From Planctomycetota bacterium (GTDB lineage Bacteria > Planctomycetota > UBA8108 > JACQVS01), in contig JACQVS010000015.1 of assembly GCA_016209605.1 (NCBI GenBank), forward strand, positions 1 to 64,000: a stretch of DNA of 64,000 bases, written 5' to 3'. The translations under genes and the position numbers were made by a program. Of this stretch, positions 32,850-43,843 are shown one piece after another. Within the stretch, counting starts at the first letter, position 1; each line of letters opens with the position of its first letter. The notes under the pieces were generated by a model. That model worked only from the letters and a program-made list of their open reading frames with translations, was not told the origin of the DNA and searched no databases.

Positions 32850-34427
32850 TCAGTCTCTCGCTTGGCTCTGTAACCGGGGCGGGATGGCGAACGCCAGCCC
32901 CAACCCCGCCAGGAATCCTCCCAGGTGGCCGGCGTTGTCGATGTACTTGATGGCCAGGAGGCCCATGCCCAGGGTCAAGAGGACCATCACGGGAATGGCC
33001 CAGCGGAAGCGCGCCCGCACCACCAGCGGGAGGCTGTGGGGCCGGCAGTACACCGCCCCCAGCAGGCTGCCGATGATGCCCATGATGGCGGTCGATGAGC
33101 CGATGGAGATGGGGCGCGCCGCCGTCTCGGCAGGATCGAGAAAGATGGTCCAGAGGGAGTTCAGGTAATCTCCGGTCGCCTGGGCGAAGACGTTGCCGAG
33201 AAGGCCGCTGCCGAGGTAGAGGAGGCCGGCGCGCCACCAGCCGAAGATGCGCCCCAGCCAGGGCGCGATCACCGCCAGGACGAGCATGTTGAGGGCCAGG
33301 TGGACCGCGTCGCCGTGCAGGAAGAGGGAGGCCAGGAAGCGCCAGGGCTCGTGGAAGGAATCCTCCGTGCGCGCCCCCAGGGCGATCAGGCGGTCGCGGA
33401 AGGCTTCGCCGCTCGAGTTTTTCGCGGCCAGATCGAGGGGCCCGGAGATCAGGAAGCAGGCAGTGTTCAAGGCCACCAGCGCGCCGATCCACAGGCGCGA
33501 GCGCAGGCGGTCGCCGCTGGAACCCCAGACCGGCAGCTCCTGCCGCTCCGGCGACTTTTTCTTGATCCACCTCAAGAACTGGCTGCCGAGGGGCGTGAGC
33601 ACCGGCTGGATCCCGCGCCGCAGGAGGAGCGGCGAGCCGGCCGCCTTGAGGATGTCGAGGTGGAGAGGGATGCGGAAGCCGCGCCCCTCGATCTCCAGCT
33701 CGATCCCCTGGTGGCGCAGCCCGGAGACCTCGCTCCACGGATAAAACCGGCGGCGGAACAGCCGGCGGCGGGCGATCCCCGCGCCGTCAAAGCGGATGGA
33801 TGAGGACCGGCGCCAGAGGAGGAGCCAGCCGTAGGCCAGGGCCAGGAGGCCTAGAAGGTACAAGGTCCCGGCGATGGAAACGGGCAGCTCCTGGTGCAGG
33901 TATTCCTCGTAGACGAGAAATCCCCCCACGCCCAGGAGGCCCAGGACAATGGAGAACGAATCGATCCGGACGGCGTACCGGAAATCGAACGGCTCGAGCG
34001 CGCCCGCGGCCGCGCCGGCGCTGCCGCTGGTCTCCTTGAAGATGGCCTGCTCGAGATCGTAGAGGACCTGGACGAACTCGAGCGACAAGCTGCCATCGAC
34101 TCTCTGGAGGGGCCCGCCGGGGCCGCGGTAGCGGAGGAGGTCGAAGCAGATCCAGGAACGGCCGTCGCTCAAGCCGAAGACGCCGGCCCGCAGGTCGAGG
34201 AAGCGGACCCGCGAGAAGGGGATCGCCACGCGGCCGCCGCGGACCTCTTTCCGGGCAAAGTCGATGGTGACCTTCGGCGCGCCGCCGCAAAGCCGGCCCA
34301 GCGCCTTGAGGCCTGCGGGCTGGAGGATGGCTTCCCGGCGGCTCTCCTCCTCGACCGCGGTCGCGGCGGGCGGGGCCTTGGGGGCATCCGGAGGAGGCAT
34401 GGGAGGAATGGAGGGATTGTCCAGCAT
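32850..34427 (-). CDS. Rhomboid-family intramembrane serine protease with large N-terminal domain
   Basis: The C-terminal 200 residues of this 525-residue protein are a rhomboid: SLFLHGDAVHLALNML (first His), SIGSSTAIMGIIGSLLGA with the catalytic Ser of GSSTxxxG, and DNAGHLGGFLAG with the catalytic His. The N-terminal half has two TM helices (VLGLLGVGGFLVY, LYLLGLLALAYGWLLLW) and PH-like strands (IRFDGAGIARRRLFRRRFYPWSEV). The start at MLDNPSIPP is chosen by domain limits; the in-frame ORF opens 225 bases earlier without support. It is divergent from the M48 gene. Confidence 0.85.
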   Translation of the reverse strand: MLDNPSIPPMPPPDAPKAPPAATAVEEESRREAILQPAGLKALGRLCGGAPKVTIDFARKEVRGGRVAIPFSRVRFLDLRAGVFGLSDGRSWICFDLLRYRGPGGPLQRVDGSLSLEFVQVLYDLEQAIFKETSGSAGAAAGALEPFDFRYAVRIDSFSIVLGLLGVGGFLVYEEYLHQELPVSIAGTLYLLGLLALAYGWLLLWRRSSSIRFDGAGIARRRLFRRRFYPWSEVSGLRHQGIELEIEGRGFRIPLHLDILKAAGSPLLLRRGIQPVLTPLGSQFLRWIKKKSPERQELPVWGSSGDRLRSRLWIGALVALNTACFLISGPLDLAAKNSSGEAFRDRLIALGARTEDSFHEPWRFLASLFLHGDAVHLALNMLVLAVIAPWLGRIFGWWRAGLLYLGSGLLGNVFAQATGDYLNSLWTIFLDPAETAARPISIGSSTAIMGIIGSLLGAVYCRPHSLPLVVRARFRWAIPVMVLLTLGMGLLAIKYIDNAGHLGGFLAGLGLAFAIPPRLQSQARD

Positions 34428-34518
34428 AACTTGATTATCACTGGTGAACGCCGGAGTGGAATCCAAAATTTCTGAAGAATTTGGTGTCGGGGGCCTGCGG
34501 GCCTCATACAATTCCGGC

Positions 34519-35331
34519 ATGGGAAAACTGGTGCCGCTCCTGATCATCCTCCTGATCATCGGGCTGTTCTTCTTCCACCGCGCCATCCCCAACTGGACGC
34601 GCCGCCTGGGCCGCCGCCTCGGCGACATGAAGCGCGCCGGCGAGGAGATCATCTTCGATGAAGAGGTCCCCGGCAGCCCGCTGGCGGCTTATGAACTCGA
34701 GGCCGGGAAGGCGATGACGGCGCGCCTCCTGGCGGAGAACCCCCTCTCCGCCGACCTTCAGCAGCAGGAGCGCGTCTACCAGATCGGCAACCGGCTGAGC
34801 GCCCAGGCCGCGCGCCGCGAGGTGCGCTTCCGCTTCGCCATCATCGAAAGCGCCGAGCCCAACGCCATGGCCATCCCGGGCGGCAGCATCTTCATCACTC
34901 GGCCGCTGGTGGCCCTCTGCGGCGGCGACGACCACCGCCTGGCGGGGATCCTGGGCCACGAGATCGCCCACCTCGACCGCCGCCACGCGGTGAAGAGCTA
35001 CGCCGCCAGGGCGGCGGCGCGGACCGGCATGCGGGTCCTGGCGCTCGGCCGGGGGGTTCTCCTCTCGCAGGTGGTCGCCGGTCTCGAGACCTTGATCGCC
35101 CAGGGCTACAGCCGCGACCAGGAGCTGGAGGCCGACCAGGTCGGCGCCCACTTGGCCGCCGCGGCCGGCTACGACCCCCTGGCGCTGGCGCGGCTCTTCC
35201 GCGACCTGCGCGAGCGCCCCACCACGGGCGGCCACCCCATGCTCGAGCTGCTCCCCTTCTTCAAGAGCCATCCCCCCTTCGAGGAGCGCATCCGGGCGCT
35301 CGAGGCCCACTGGAGCGCGCGCCGGGCCTAA
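34519..35331 (+). CDS. M48-family zinc metalloprotease
   Basis: This 270-residue membrane-anchored protease has one N-terminal TM helix (LVPLLIILLIIGLFFF). The metal site is GHEIAHLDRRH (His 147 and 151) with the third ligand in QELEADQVG. Before it, PNAMAIPGGSIFITRPLV is typical of the BepA/LoiP/Oma1 group. The active domain is probably periplasmic, with a role in envelope quality control. It converges on the ABC permease with 13 bases between stops. Confidence 0.88.
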   Translation: MGKLVPLLIILLIIGLFFFHRAIPNWTRRLGRRLGDMKRAGEEIIFDEEVPGSPLAAYELEAGKAMTARLLAENPLSADLQQQERVYQIGNRLSAQAARREVRFRFAIIESAEPNAMAIPGGSIFITRPLVALCGGDDHRLAGILGHEIAHLDRRHAVKSYAARAAARTGMRVLALGRGVLLSQVVAGLETLIAQGYSRDQELEADQVGAHLAAAAGYDPLALARLFRDLRERPTTGGHPMLELLPFFKSHPPFEERIRALEAHWSARRA

Positions 35332-35344
35332 TCCGGGCAAGGCG

Positions 35345-37087
35345 TCAGCGGTCGCGCAGGCGCAGGCGCTCCAGCAGGCGATTGGAAAGGGCGAGAAGGG
35401 CCAGGCTGCCGGCGGCGTGGAAGAAGACGAACAGCCCGAGGACCGCCTCCACATCCTTGACGTTTCGATTATGGAGGAAACCTTCGATACACACGCCGTA
35501 AGCCATGAAGGGATTGGCGGCCGGCAAGAAAATTTCAAAGAAAGACCGACCTTGGCCCGACCGCAACCCCCAGAGGAGCGTGGCCACCAGCGGGAAGAGG
35601 AGGAAGATCCCCAGGAGCGTCAGGTAGGAGCCCAGCAAGGCCCCCAGGGTGCGCCGGCAAATTACCGAGAAGAAGCAGGCCACCGAGACGGTGAAGAGGA
35701 GGGCGAGGGGGAGGACCAGGGCCGAGACCAGGTAGCACCACAAGATGGCCTCGTGGCGCGGCGGCGGATTTCCCCAGCCCCCCGCCCTCGAGAAGTGCGG
35801 GCTGACGAGGAGCACCAGCCCGGCGGCCAGAAGCAGGCCGAAGACGCTCGCCAGGCCGGCGAGGAACTTTCCCCGCAGGATGGCCCGCAGGGGGAGCAGC
35901 GTGCCGCGCAGGAAGTCGAGGTTGCCGTGCTCGATCTCCCGGGGGATGGCGCTCGCCGCCACTCCCGGGGCGATGAGGACGAGGAGCGCCAGCGCCGCCT
36001 CACCGACCGGCAGCACCTTGGCGTCGAGGTCCTTATCGATGAGCGTAAGAAGAATGAAGATGACGAGGGGCACCCAGAAGATCAGCCGCTGGTACCAGAC
36101 GCGGCCGAAGAATTCCGAGCGGATTTCTTTCAGGAACATGGGACTGCGAAGGAGCGGGAAGCCGCCCTCCCCCAGGGCGAGGAGCAGCTTCGAGAAGAGC
36201 GGGCGGCGGATCCTCTTCGAGCCGCTGGCTCCCTTCCGGGCCAGCCTCCGCTCGCGGCGGCGGCTCATGACCAGGTCCGGAACGCGCACCCGCCGCAGGA
36301 GATAGAGGAAGTGCCCGAGGGAGAGGAGGCCGGCGTAGAGGAGATAGACCTGGAAAGGAGACACCGCCACCATGCGGGTCGGCATCTCCGGAAAGATGGC
36401 GAAACCGATGGCGCTGTAGGGGGAAAGGCCGAGCAAGAAGACCAGGAATTCTTCAATCCCCGAGACCCGAAACAGGCCCAGGCCCTCGCTCAGGAGCACC
36501 AGGACCAGCCCCAGGAGCATCAGCAGCCCGCCGTTCCAGAAGACCACCCACACCATGCCGCGGACCACGGCGTGGGAGGTGCGTCTCGAGCGCATGGAGG
36601 CGGTGAGGCAGATGAGCCCGGAGTGCAGGACCGCGAGGAAGGTGGCGAGGTAGCACTGGAGGATGGTTTCGAGGCCGAGGCCGCCGAGGAGGTAGAGGAC
36701 GCACACCGACGGCGCCGAGGCGAGGAGCAGGAGGAGCACGTAGCCGGTGGCGGCGAGAACCTTCGAGAAGACGATCGACCAGGGGGAAAGCAGCGTAGTG
36801 TAGAGGAGGTCGTAGGTGTTCTGCTCGCGCTCGCCGGAGATGGCGCCGGCGGTGAAGGCGGGGATGATCAGGAGGGCGACCGAGAGCTGGGTCATGAAAA
36901 AGACCATGAAGACCGCGGTGTTCTCGTAGGCGTACCAGGCGGCCCGCTGGCCCTGCGGCCAGCCGAGAAGCGGCAGGAGGGTCGATAGCGCCACCGCGAT
37001 GAAGAGCAGCCAGAAGGCGCGGCGGGTGCGCAGGAGGCCGACCAGCTCGCGCTTGAGGAGCGGAAATTCGAGGAACGGCCGCTTCAT
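35345..37087 (-). CDS. ABC-2 type permease, double length
   Basis: This 580-residue protein has about twelve hydrophobic helices in two sets separated by a basic linker (RRRERRLARKGASGSKRIRR), so it seems to be two fused ABC-2 half permeases. Each half contains the ABC-2 elbow pattern, for example AFTAGAISGEREQNTYDLL and IPREIEHGNLDFL. It starts 8 bases after the ATPase gene. Substrate is unknown; the family exports lipids, polysaccharides or drugs, or works in gliding and membrane remodelling. Confidence 0.83.
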   Translation of the reverse strand: MKRPFLEFPLLKRELVGLLRTRRAFWLLFIAVALSTLLPLLGWPQGQRAAWYAYENTAVFMVFFMTQLSVALLIIPAFTAGAISGEREQNTYDLLYTTLLSPWSIVFSKVLAATGYVLLLLLASAPSVCVLYLLGGLGLETILQCYLATFLAVLHSGLICLTASMRSRRTSHAVVRGMVWVVFWNGGLLMLLGLVLVLLSEGLGLFRVSGIEEFLVFLLGLSPYSAIGFAIFPEMPTRMVAVSPFQVYLLYAGLLSLGHFLYLLRRVRVPDLVMSRRRERRLARKGASGSKRIRRPLFSKLLLALGEGGFPLLRSPMFLKEIRSEFFGRVWYQRLIFWVPLVIFILLTLIDKDLDAKVLPVGEAALALLVLIAPGVAASAIPREIEHGNLDFLRGTLLPLRAILRGKFLAGLASVFGLLLAAGLVLLVSPHFSRAGGWGNPPPRHEAILWCYLVSALVLPLALLFTVSVACFFSVICRRTLGALLGSYLTLLGIFLLFPLVATLLWGLRSGQGRSFFEIFLPAANPFMAYGVCIEGFLHNRNVKDVEAVLGLFVFFHAAGSLALLALSNRLLERLRLRDR

Positions 37088-37095
37088 CGTCCCCC

Positions 37096-38085
<990 letters not shown>

Positions 38086-38128
38086 GTTCACACCTCGGCC
38101 CGAGATTTCGGGAGCTTCCCGGCTGGCC

Positions 38129-40354
38129 TCACCAGGGGAGCTCGCAGACGATCACGGTCATGCCCTTCCTTGTTCCCATGCTTTTCTGTCCTCCGGGAAA
38201 GACGGCCCCCCACTTCCAGGCGATTAAATACGCCGGCTGCTCTTCCTTGAGCTCCCGCCGCAGCGCGCGGGCTGGGCGATGGCTGCCGGGGTTCCAGATG
38301 TCCGCCGCCAGCACCGGATCCATGGGCGCGGCCACCGCCTTCAAGCAGCTCACGACGATGTGGTTTTCCATGGGTCGAGCTGCCAGGGTACGGAGGGGAT
38401 TCTCCGATCCCTGGGCCTGCCAGCTGTAGCCCATGCCCGCGAGGTAATAGTCGGACGAGGGCTGGTTGTACCAGGGCACCGGCTTGAAGTCGGCCAGCCG
38501 CCCCTCGCCCGGCGCTTTCCGCCTCGAAAAAGTCAGCGCCGCTTCGGCCCCCGGCGCGATCGTCTGGAGCGAGGAAAACTGTTCTTGATAGAAGAGCAAG
38601 GCGCTCAGGGGCTCCGGGCCGGGATTCTTGAGAGCGATGGAGAGAGCGTCCTTCTTCTCCGGCTCCCCCCCGGCTTCGGGGCGGCCGAACTCGATGTGGA
38701 GGTGCGGGTCGAGGGGCAGGCGGTAGTCGTAGCGGAAGAAGCGCATGCCGTTGGGGTAGTGGAGGACGGGGGGCAGGCGCAGGCCCCCCGAGAGGTCCGC
38801 CTCGACGCCGGTGGCCGGGATCGAGGCCTCCCCCCCCCGCTGGCGGCGATAATAGAGGTCCTGTTGCTCCAGCTTGAGAGGCCAGACCCGCGCCCCGTCG
38901 AGGCCTCCCCCGGCCCCCTCGGCCCCTGCCGGCCGGGGCTCCTCCAGGGCGATCTTTTCATAGGCGGGGGAGATGCTCCCCAGATAGCTCGAGGCTTCCG
39001 CCGTCCGGCCATCGGCATGGGCGCGCAGGATGGTCACCTCCTCGAGCTCCCTCCCCGGGAGGCCGGAGAGCAGGCCGTAGCGGAAGATCGCCACCACGGC
39101 CAGAATCGCCGCGGCGGCCACCACGGCGAAAGTCCACTCCCGCCGGCGCAGCCGCTTGAAGATGAAGGCCGGCGCGAGGAAGCCGAGGAGAAGGTAGACG
39201 GCGAGGGCCAGCGCCACCCCGCCCCGGCCGGGGATGTGGAAGCCGGAGAGTGCGAAGAGGACGCCCGGCAGTAAGCCATCCAGATGCCCCAGGCCGGCTG
39301 GGGCGCCACCAGCGAAGGAAAGCGTCCGGGAAACCGGCGGGTGGAGAGCCTCGTAAAGCCGCGGCGCCTGGGCCGGGCCGGGAAACCGGAATCCTTCCAG
39401 GGCCAGGCGGAAGGTGACGGTGCAGCCGGCTCCCTTTCGGGCTGCGATGGCGATGCCTTCTTCCGTCAATGCGGCCCCTTCGCCGGGCTGAAGATCGGCA
39501 AATAGCCCTCCCTTGGCGCCGTAAATCAGCAGCTCCTTCGAGACCGCCGTCTCCCTGGGTTCCTGGGAGATGCAGAGGAGCTTTTTCAGCCCCTCCGTCA
39601 GGCCGGCGCGCCACTCCGGGCCGGGAAAGGCGATCAAGGTGCCGCCTCCTCCCACCCAGCGCTCCAGCGCCGCGAGCTGGGGCGGATCGGCCTCGCGCAG
39701 GGCCGTCCCCTGGAGGATGACCAGCGCGAAAGGATCGTAGGCCGGCGCCATGGACGGCAGGCTCCGGGGGGCCAGGTACGCCACGTGGCAGGGGGGCAAA
39801 TTCGGAAGCGGAGTGTTCGGTTGGTTTCCCGCGCCACTTTCAGAGGTTTGCTTTTCAGAAGGACCTTCAAACGCGCCGTCCATCCACCCCGCCAGCTCGC
39901 CGAAGTCCACCGCCGCCTCGCTGGCAACCACCAGGTTGATGCGGTCGGGAAGGGCGGCGATGAACGGCAGGGAAAAGGACCGGCGGTACCCCTCGGCCTC
40001 GAAGGCGGCGGTGACTTCCGACCACAGGCCGAGATGCACCGGGAGGGAGACTTCTCGGGTGGTGCCGCGGGGGATTTCCAGCGGTAGCCGGCAGGAGACC
40101 GGATCGCGGGCGCCGTCATCCCCCACGCCCCCCACCACCAGGTGCCCCTCGAACGGCCCGCCGCGGTTGGCGACGCGGACGCGCACCAGGTTCCAGCGCC
40201 CCGGCTGGCAGACCCTCGCCAGGCCCGCCTCGAGCTTCACATCCTCCTTTTCGATCACCGGCGGGTCGGACTCGCCGCGGCGGCAGGAAGGTAAACCCAA
40301 GCTGCCGAGGAGAGGGGCGAGGACGATGACAAGGAATTTCCGGATCCGCTCCAT
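38129..40354 (-). CDS. Exported membrane protein of an ABC-2 operon
   Basis: This 741-residue protein opens with a signal peptide (FLVIVLAPLLGSLGL) and a Cys that may be lipidated, although the LPSC box is not canonical. A beta-rich domain follows (WNLVRVRVANRGGPFEGHL), then a Rossmann-like segment with LAALERWVGGGGTLIAFPG, like GATase-type domains of BatA/GldG relatives. Two TM helices (about 375-395 and 405-425) precede a C-terminal outer domain. It is the first gene of the ABC unit, 43 bases ahead of the ATPase. No enzyme activity is evident. Confidence 0.7.
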   Translation of the reverse strand: MERIRKFLVIVLAPLLGSLGLPSCRRGESDPPVIEKEDVKLEAGLARVCQPGRWNLVRVRVANRGGPFEGHLVVGGVGDDGARDPVSCRLPLEIPRGTTREVSLPVHLGLWSEVTAAFEAEGYRRSFSLPFIAALPDRINLVVASEAAVDFGELAGWMDGAFEGPSEKQTSESGAGNQPNTPLPNLPPCHVAYLAPRSLPSMAPAYDPFALVILQGTALREADPPQLAALERWVGGGGTLIAFPGPEWRAGLTEGLKKLLCISQEPRETAVSKELLIYGAKGGLFADLQPGEGAALTEEGIAIAARKGAGCTVTFRLALEGFRFPGPAQAPRLYEALHPPVSRTLSFAGGAPAGLGHLDGLLPGVLFALSGFHIPGRGGVALALAVYLLLGFLAPAFIFKRLRRREWTFAVVAAAAILAVVAIFRYGLLSGLPGRELEEVTILRAHADGRTAEASSYLGSISPAYEKIALEEPRPAGAEGAGGGLDGARVWPLKLEQQDLYYRRQRGGEASIPATGVEADLSGGLRLPPVLHYPNGMRFFRYDYRLPLDPHLHIEFGRPEAGGEPEKKDALSIALKNPGPEPLSALLFYQEQFSSLQTIAPGAEAALTFSRRKAPGEGRLADFKPVPWYNQPSSDYYLAGMGYSWQAQGSENPLRTLAARPMENHIVVSCLKAVAAPMDPVLAADIWNPGSHRPARALRRELKEEQPAYLIAWKWGAVFPGGQKSMGTRKGMTVIVCELPW

Positions 40355-40433
40355 GGCCGGAGGCATTGTAATTTAAAAATCAGCGATCGACAGTAATTTT
40401 CCTACCCAATGCTCCAAGTGAAATCGCCATATA

Positions 40434-42623
40434 ATGAGCGGCATGACCATGCGCCGCTTCTTGAACTTCCTCGTCGGCCTCGCCGCGGCCGCCGCGCCGT
40501 TCGAGGCTGCAGCCGAGGGAGAGCCGCCTGAAATCCCCATCGGGCTCGATGCTTACCGGAAGTGGGAGCGCTGGCCCTATCTTCGGATCGGGGCGCGTGC
40601 TTACATGCGGAGCACCTACGACCGCCGCGGCGGAAACGAGGCTGCTGACGCCAGTCACTTCCTCTACCAGCTTGCCGAGGACTTCAACGTCACCCTGGAT
40701 GTCCAGGGGCCGGGGGTCCTCTACTTCGCCCGCTTCAACCACTGGCACGGCAGCCCCTGGCACTTCGAAATCGATGGCACGGACCATCTCGTGCTGGAGA
40801 CCAGCACCCGAGATCCCGACCATCCGGTTCCGGACTCGATCTTCCTCCCCGAGGGTCTCTTTCCGAAGCCGCTGGCGTGGACCTGGTCGGTCACCCGGGG
40901 CGCCGACCTCCTGTGGGTGCCGATCCCCTTCGAGAAATCTTTCCGCCTGGCCTACTCGCGCACCCATTACGGGACGGGATACTATATTTACCACCACTAC
41001 GTCCGCGGCGCGCCGCTCTCGCAGCCTCTCAATTCGTGGGACGGGAAGATCCCGCCGGATAAGGACGTCCTCGAGCTCATCGGCCGCGCCGGGCAGGACC
41101 TGGTTCCCCCCGGCCTCGACGCCGAATCCGGGACGGTGGCGCTGGGCCCCGAGCCGGTGACGCTGGCGAAGCTGGCGCGCGCGCCGGCGCTGGTCCGGGC
41201 GCTCGAGATTACAGTCCCTCGCGAACAAGCGGCGGCCTTCTCCCGCGCGCGGCTCCGGATCATCTGGGACGACCGCTCCCATCCATCAGTCGACGCGCCG
41301 ATCGCGCTCTTCTTCGGGGCAGGGACGCTCTACAACCGGGATGGCCGCGAGCATCTGGTCAAGGCTTTTCCGGTTCACATCCGCCAGGATGAGGAGCGCG
41401 TCCACCTCGCGTGCTATTTCCCCATGCCCTTCTTCAAATCCGCCAAGATCGAGCTGGAAGGAACCTCTGGACGGACTTTCGCGGGGATCCGCTGGAGGGT
41501 GCGGACGCAGCCATATCGCGATCCGCCGAACCATGCAGCCTATTTCCATGCCACCTACCGCGACCATCCCGTGCCCGCCGCGGGCCGGGACCTGGTCCTC
41601 CTCGACACCCGTGAGGCGGAAGGCGGCGGCGACTGGACGGGCCACTTCGCGGGCATGTCGTGGATCTTCTCTCATCGCGCCGTCCTCGAGACGCTCGAAG
41701 GGGATCCGCGTTTTTTCTTTGACGACAGCCAGACTCCGCAAGCCCACGGCACGGGCACCGAGGAGTGGGGCGGCGGCGGCGACTACTGGGGTGGACGGAA
41801 CATGACCCTGCCTTTCGCCGGTCACCCGGTGGGCGCGAGGAGCGCCAAGGAAGCCAAGGACCCCGAGGACCTGATCCAGTCGGCCTATCGATTCCTGCTC
41901 GCCGACCTCATGCCGTTTGGAAACCGCGCCGTCATCCAGCTTGAGCACGGCGGGACCAACCAGGCCGCGGAGCATTACGAGACCGTGACTTTCTGGTACG
42001 GGCTGCCGGGAGCCTCGCTCGTCAAGACGGATGTCCTCCAGATCGGCGATCCCGAAAGCGAGAAGGCGCACCGCTACAGCTCCCCGGAGGCAAGCGAACC
42101 GGTCGAGATCGTCTCGCGCTACGAATGGGGTCCGGACGCCGTGGCGGGCGCGGAGATCTATTCCACTCACCCGGATCGCGGGCGGACCACGAGAGGATCA
42201 TCCGAGTTCACCCTCAAGATCGCACCCGGCAACTTCGGCATCCTCCTCCGGCGCAAGCTCGACTACAGCCATCCCAACCAGCGCGCGGAAATTTTCGTGG
42301 CCGAGGAGGGCTCGGAGGAATTCAAGGCCGCGGGAGTATGGTACCTGGCGGGCTCGAACACCTGCGTCTACTCCAATCCGCGCGAAGAGCTGGGGGCCGC
42401 CCAGCACCACGTCCAGACCTCCAACCGGCGCTTCCGAGATGACGAGTTCTTGATCCCCCGCGACCTCACCCGGGGGCGCGCTGCCCTCAGGATCCGGGTG
42501 AAATTCACGCCGGCCGAGATTCCTCTTTTTCCCGGCCAAGCTTTCCCTGTCGAGCCAGCCTGGAGCGAGATCCGGTACACCGCTTACGCTTTCGTCCTCC
42601 CCCCGGCGCCCGGAGATCGTTGA
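40434..42623 (+). CDS. GH172 (DUF2961) family glycoside hydrolase, secreted
   Basis: This 729-residue protein has an N-terminal signal peptide (RRFLNFLVGLAAAAA, followed by AAAEG). The family motif HGTGTEEWGGGGDYWGG is present; in characterised GH172 enzymes, which act on fructose dianhydrides and arabinofuranosides, the acidic residues here are catalytic. The early block YMRSTYDRRGGNEAADASHFL is also characteristic. GTGTEE replaces the common GTGTED. Starts at 40434, 40443 and 40449 are all possible. It is flanked by opposite-strand genes. Confidence 0.8.
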   Translation: MSGMTMRRFLNFLVGLAAAAAPFEAAAEGEPPEIPIGLDAYRKWERWPYLRIGARAYMRSTYDRRGGNEAADASHFLYQLAEDFNVTLDVQGPGVLYFARFNHWHGSPWHFEIDGTDHLVLETSTRDPDHPVPDSIFLPEGLFPKPLAWTWSVTRGADLLWVPIPFEKSFRLAYSRTHYGTGYYIYHHYVRGAPLSQPLNSWDGKIPPDKDVLELIGRAGQDLVPPGLDAESGTVALGPEPVTLAKLARAPALVRALEITVPREQAAAFSRARLRIIWDDRSHPSVDAPIALFFGAGTLYNRDGREHLVKAFPVHIRQDEERVHLACYFPMPFFKSAKIELEGTSGRTFAGIRWRVRTQPYRDPPNHAAYFHATYRDHPVPAAGRDLVLLDTREAEGGGDWTGHFAGMSWIFSHRAVLETLEGDPRFFFDDSQTPQAHGTGTEEWGGGGDYWGGRNMTLPFAGHPVGARSAKEAKDPEDLIQSAYRFLLADLMPFGNRAVIQLEHGGTNQAAEHYETVTFWYGLPGASLVKTDVLQIGDPESEKAHRYSSPEASEPVEIVSRYEWGPDAVAGAEIYSTHPDRGRTTRGSSEFTLKIAPGNFGILLRRKLDYSHPNQRAEIFVAEEGSEEFKAAGVWYLAGSNTCVYSNPREELGAAQHHVQTSNRRFRDDEFLIPRDLTRGRAALRIRVKFTPAEIPLFPGQAFPVEPAWSEIRYTAYAFVLPPAPGDR

Positions 42624-42668
42624 TGGGATCGCCCTTGATCTCATGAATCGAAGAGGATGAGGCCGGCA

Positions 42669-43658
42669 TCAGTTTTCTTCCACTTCTCCAGGGCCGGTTT
42701 GCGGCGGCTTGGGGAGGAGGATCGAGGCGAGGATGGCCGAGGCGAGGATTCCGGCGATCACTCCCAGGGAGACCTGGATGGAGACCTCGAAGCGCGTTTC
42801 ATCGAGGAACATCTTGACGCCGATGAACATCAGCACCAGGCTCAAGCCGACCTTCAGGTGATGGAAGCGGTCCATGAAGCCGGCGAGGAGGAAGTAAAGC
42901 GAGCGCAGGCCGAGGATGGCAAAGACGTTGGAAGTGAAGATGATGAAGGGGTCGCGGCTCTTCACCACCCCGAAGACCGCCGGGATCGAGTCGATGGCGA
43001 AGGCGAGGTCGGTGGTCTCGACGACGATGAGCACGGCGAAGAGAGGGGTGGCGAGGAGCCTGCCCCCCTCACGGAGGAAGAACTGCGTGCCCCGGTACCC
43101 CGGGGTCATGGGGATGAATTTCCGGAAGCAGCGCAAGATGAAGTTCATCTCGAAGTCGGTTTCCTCGGCCTTGTGAAAGAGGAGCCTGATCCCGGTGATG
43201 ATAAGCAGCCCGCCGAAAAAAAACAGCACCCAATGAAACATCTGCACCACGGCGCTGCCGATGAGGATGAAGCCCAGGCGCATGACGATGGCTCCGAGGA
43301 TTCCCCAGTAGAGGACGCGATGCTGCAGCTCTCCGGGAACCTGGAAGTGCCGGAAGATGAGGAGGAAGATGAAGAGGTTGTCGACGCTGAGCGACTCCTC
43401 CACCAGGTAGCCGGCGGTGAACTCGAGGGCGCGCTCCACCGAGCGGGTGCCCCAGTAGAGCCAGACGTTGAAGACCCCGGCCAGCCCCACCCACACCAGC
43501 GTCCAGAGCAGCGATTCGCGGATGCGGATGATCCGCCCCTGGCGGTGGAAGACGCCGAGGTCGAGGGAAAGCAGGCCCAGCACCAGAACGATGAATCCGG
43601 CCCAGTGAACAGGAGTGCCCAGCCCCGGCGATTCTGCGAGAATTAAAGGCGATTCCAT
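42669..43658 (-). CDS. TerC/Alx-family membrane protein
   Basis: This 329-residue integral membrane protein has about nine TM helices. The family core is present: ALEFTAGYLVEESLSVDNLFIF near the start and VVETTDLAFAIDSIPAVFGV in the second half; the Asp residues are thought to carry metal. The related Alx and MeeF/MeeY export manganese, so metal efflux is likely. ATG 43658 is chosen because the longer ORF would read into the repeat at 43677. No manganese riboswitch was recognised. Confidence 0.88.
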   Translation of the reverse strand: MESPLILAESPGLGTPVHWAGFIVLVLGLLSLDLGVFHRQGRIIRIRESLLWTLVWVGLAGVFNVWLYWGTRSVERALEFTAGYLVEESLSVDNLFIFLLIFRHFQVPGELQHRVLYWGILGAIVMRLGFILIGSAVVQMFHWVLFFFGGLLIITGIRLLFHKAEETDFEMNFILRCFRKFIPMTPGYRGTQFFLREGGRLLATPLFAVLIVVETTDLAFAIDSIPAVFGVVKSRDPFIIFTSNVFAILGLRSLYFLLAGFMDRFHHLKVGLSLVLMFIGVKMFLDETRFEVSIQVSLGVIAGILASAILASILLPKPPQTGPGEVEEN

Positions 43659-43676
43659 TTTTAAGAAAGAGGTAGG

Positions 43677-43789
43677 AACCGCCAAGGCGCCAAGAGCGCC
43701 AAGATCGAAGAAGAGAATTCAGAATTGCTATATAAAGAACACTCTTCTCTCTTCTTATTCTTCTTGGCGTCCTCTGCGTCTTGGCGGTT
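43677..43789. repeat. Palindromic intergenic repeat, copy C
   Basis: The 113-bp element has ends AACCGCCAAGGCGCCAAGAG and GTCTTGGCGGTT, the same inverted arms as copies A and B, but its centre is different. It lies upstream of TerC and downstream of the AbrB-like gene. Confidence 0.82.
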
Positions 43790-43843
43790 AAATTCTAATT
43801 CCTGGTGCATTTATAAGCTTGATTTCGGATTTTCGCTCTATCT

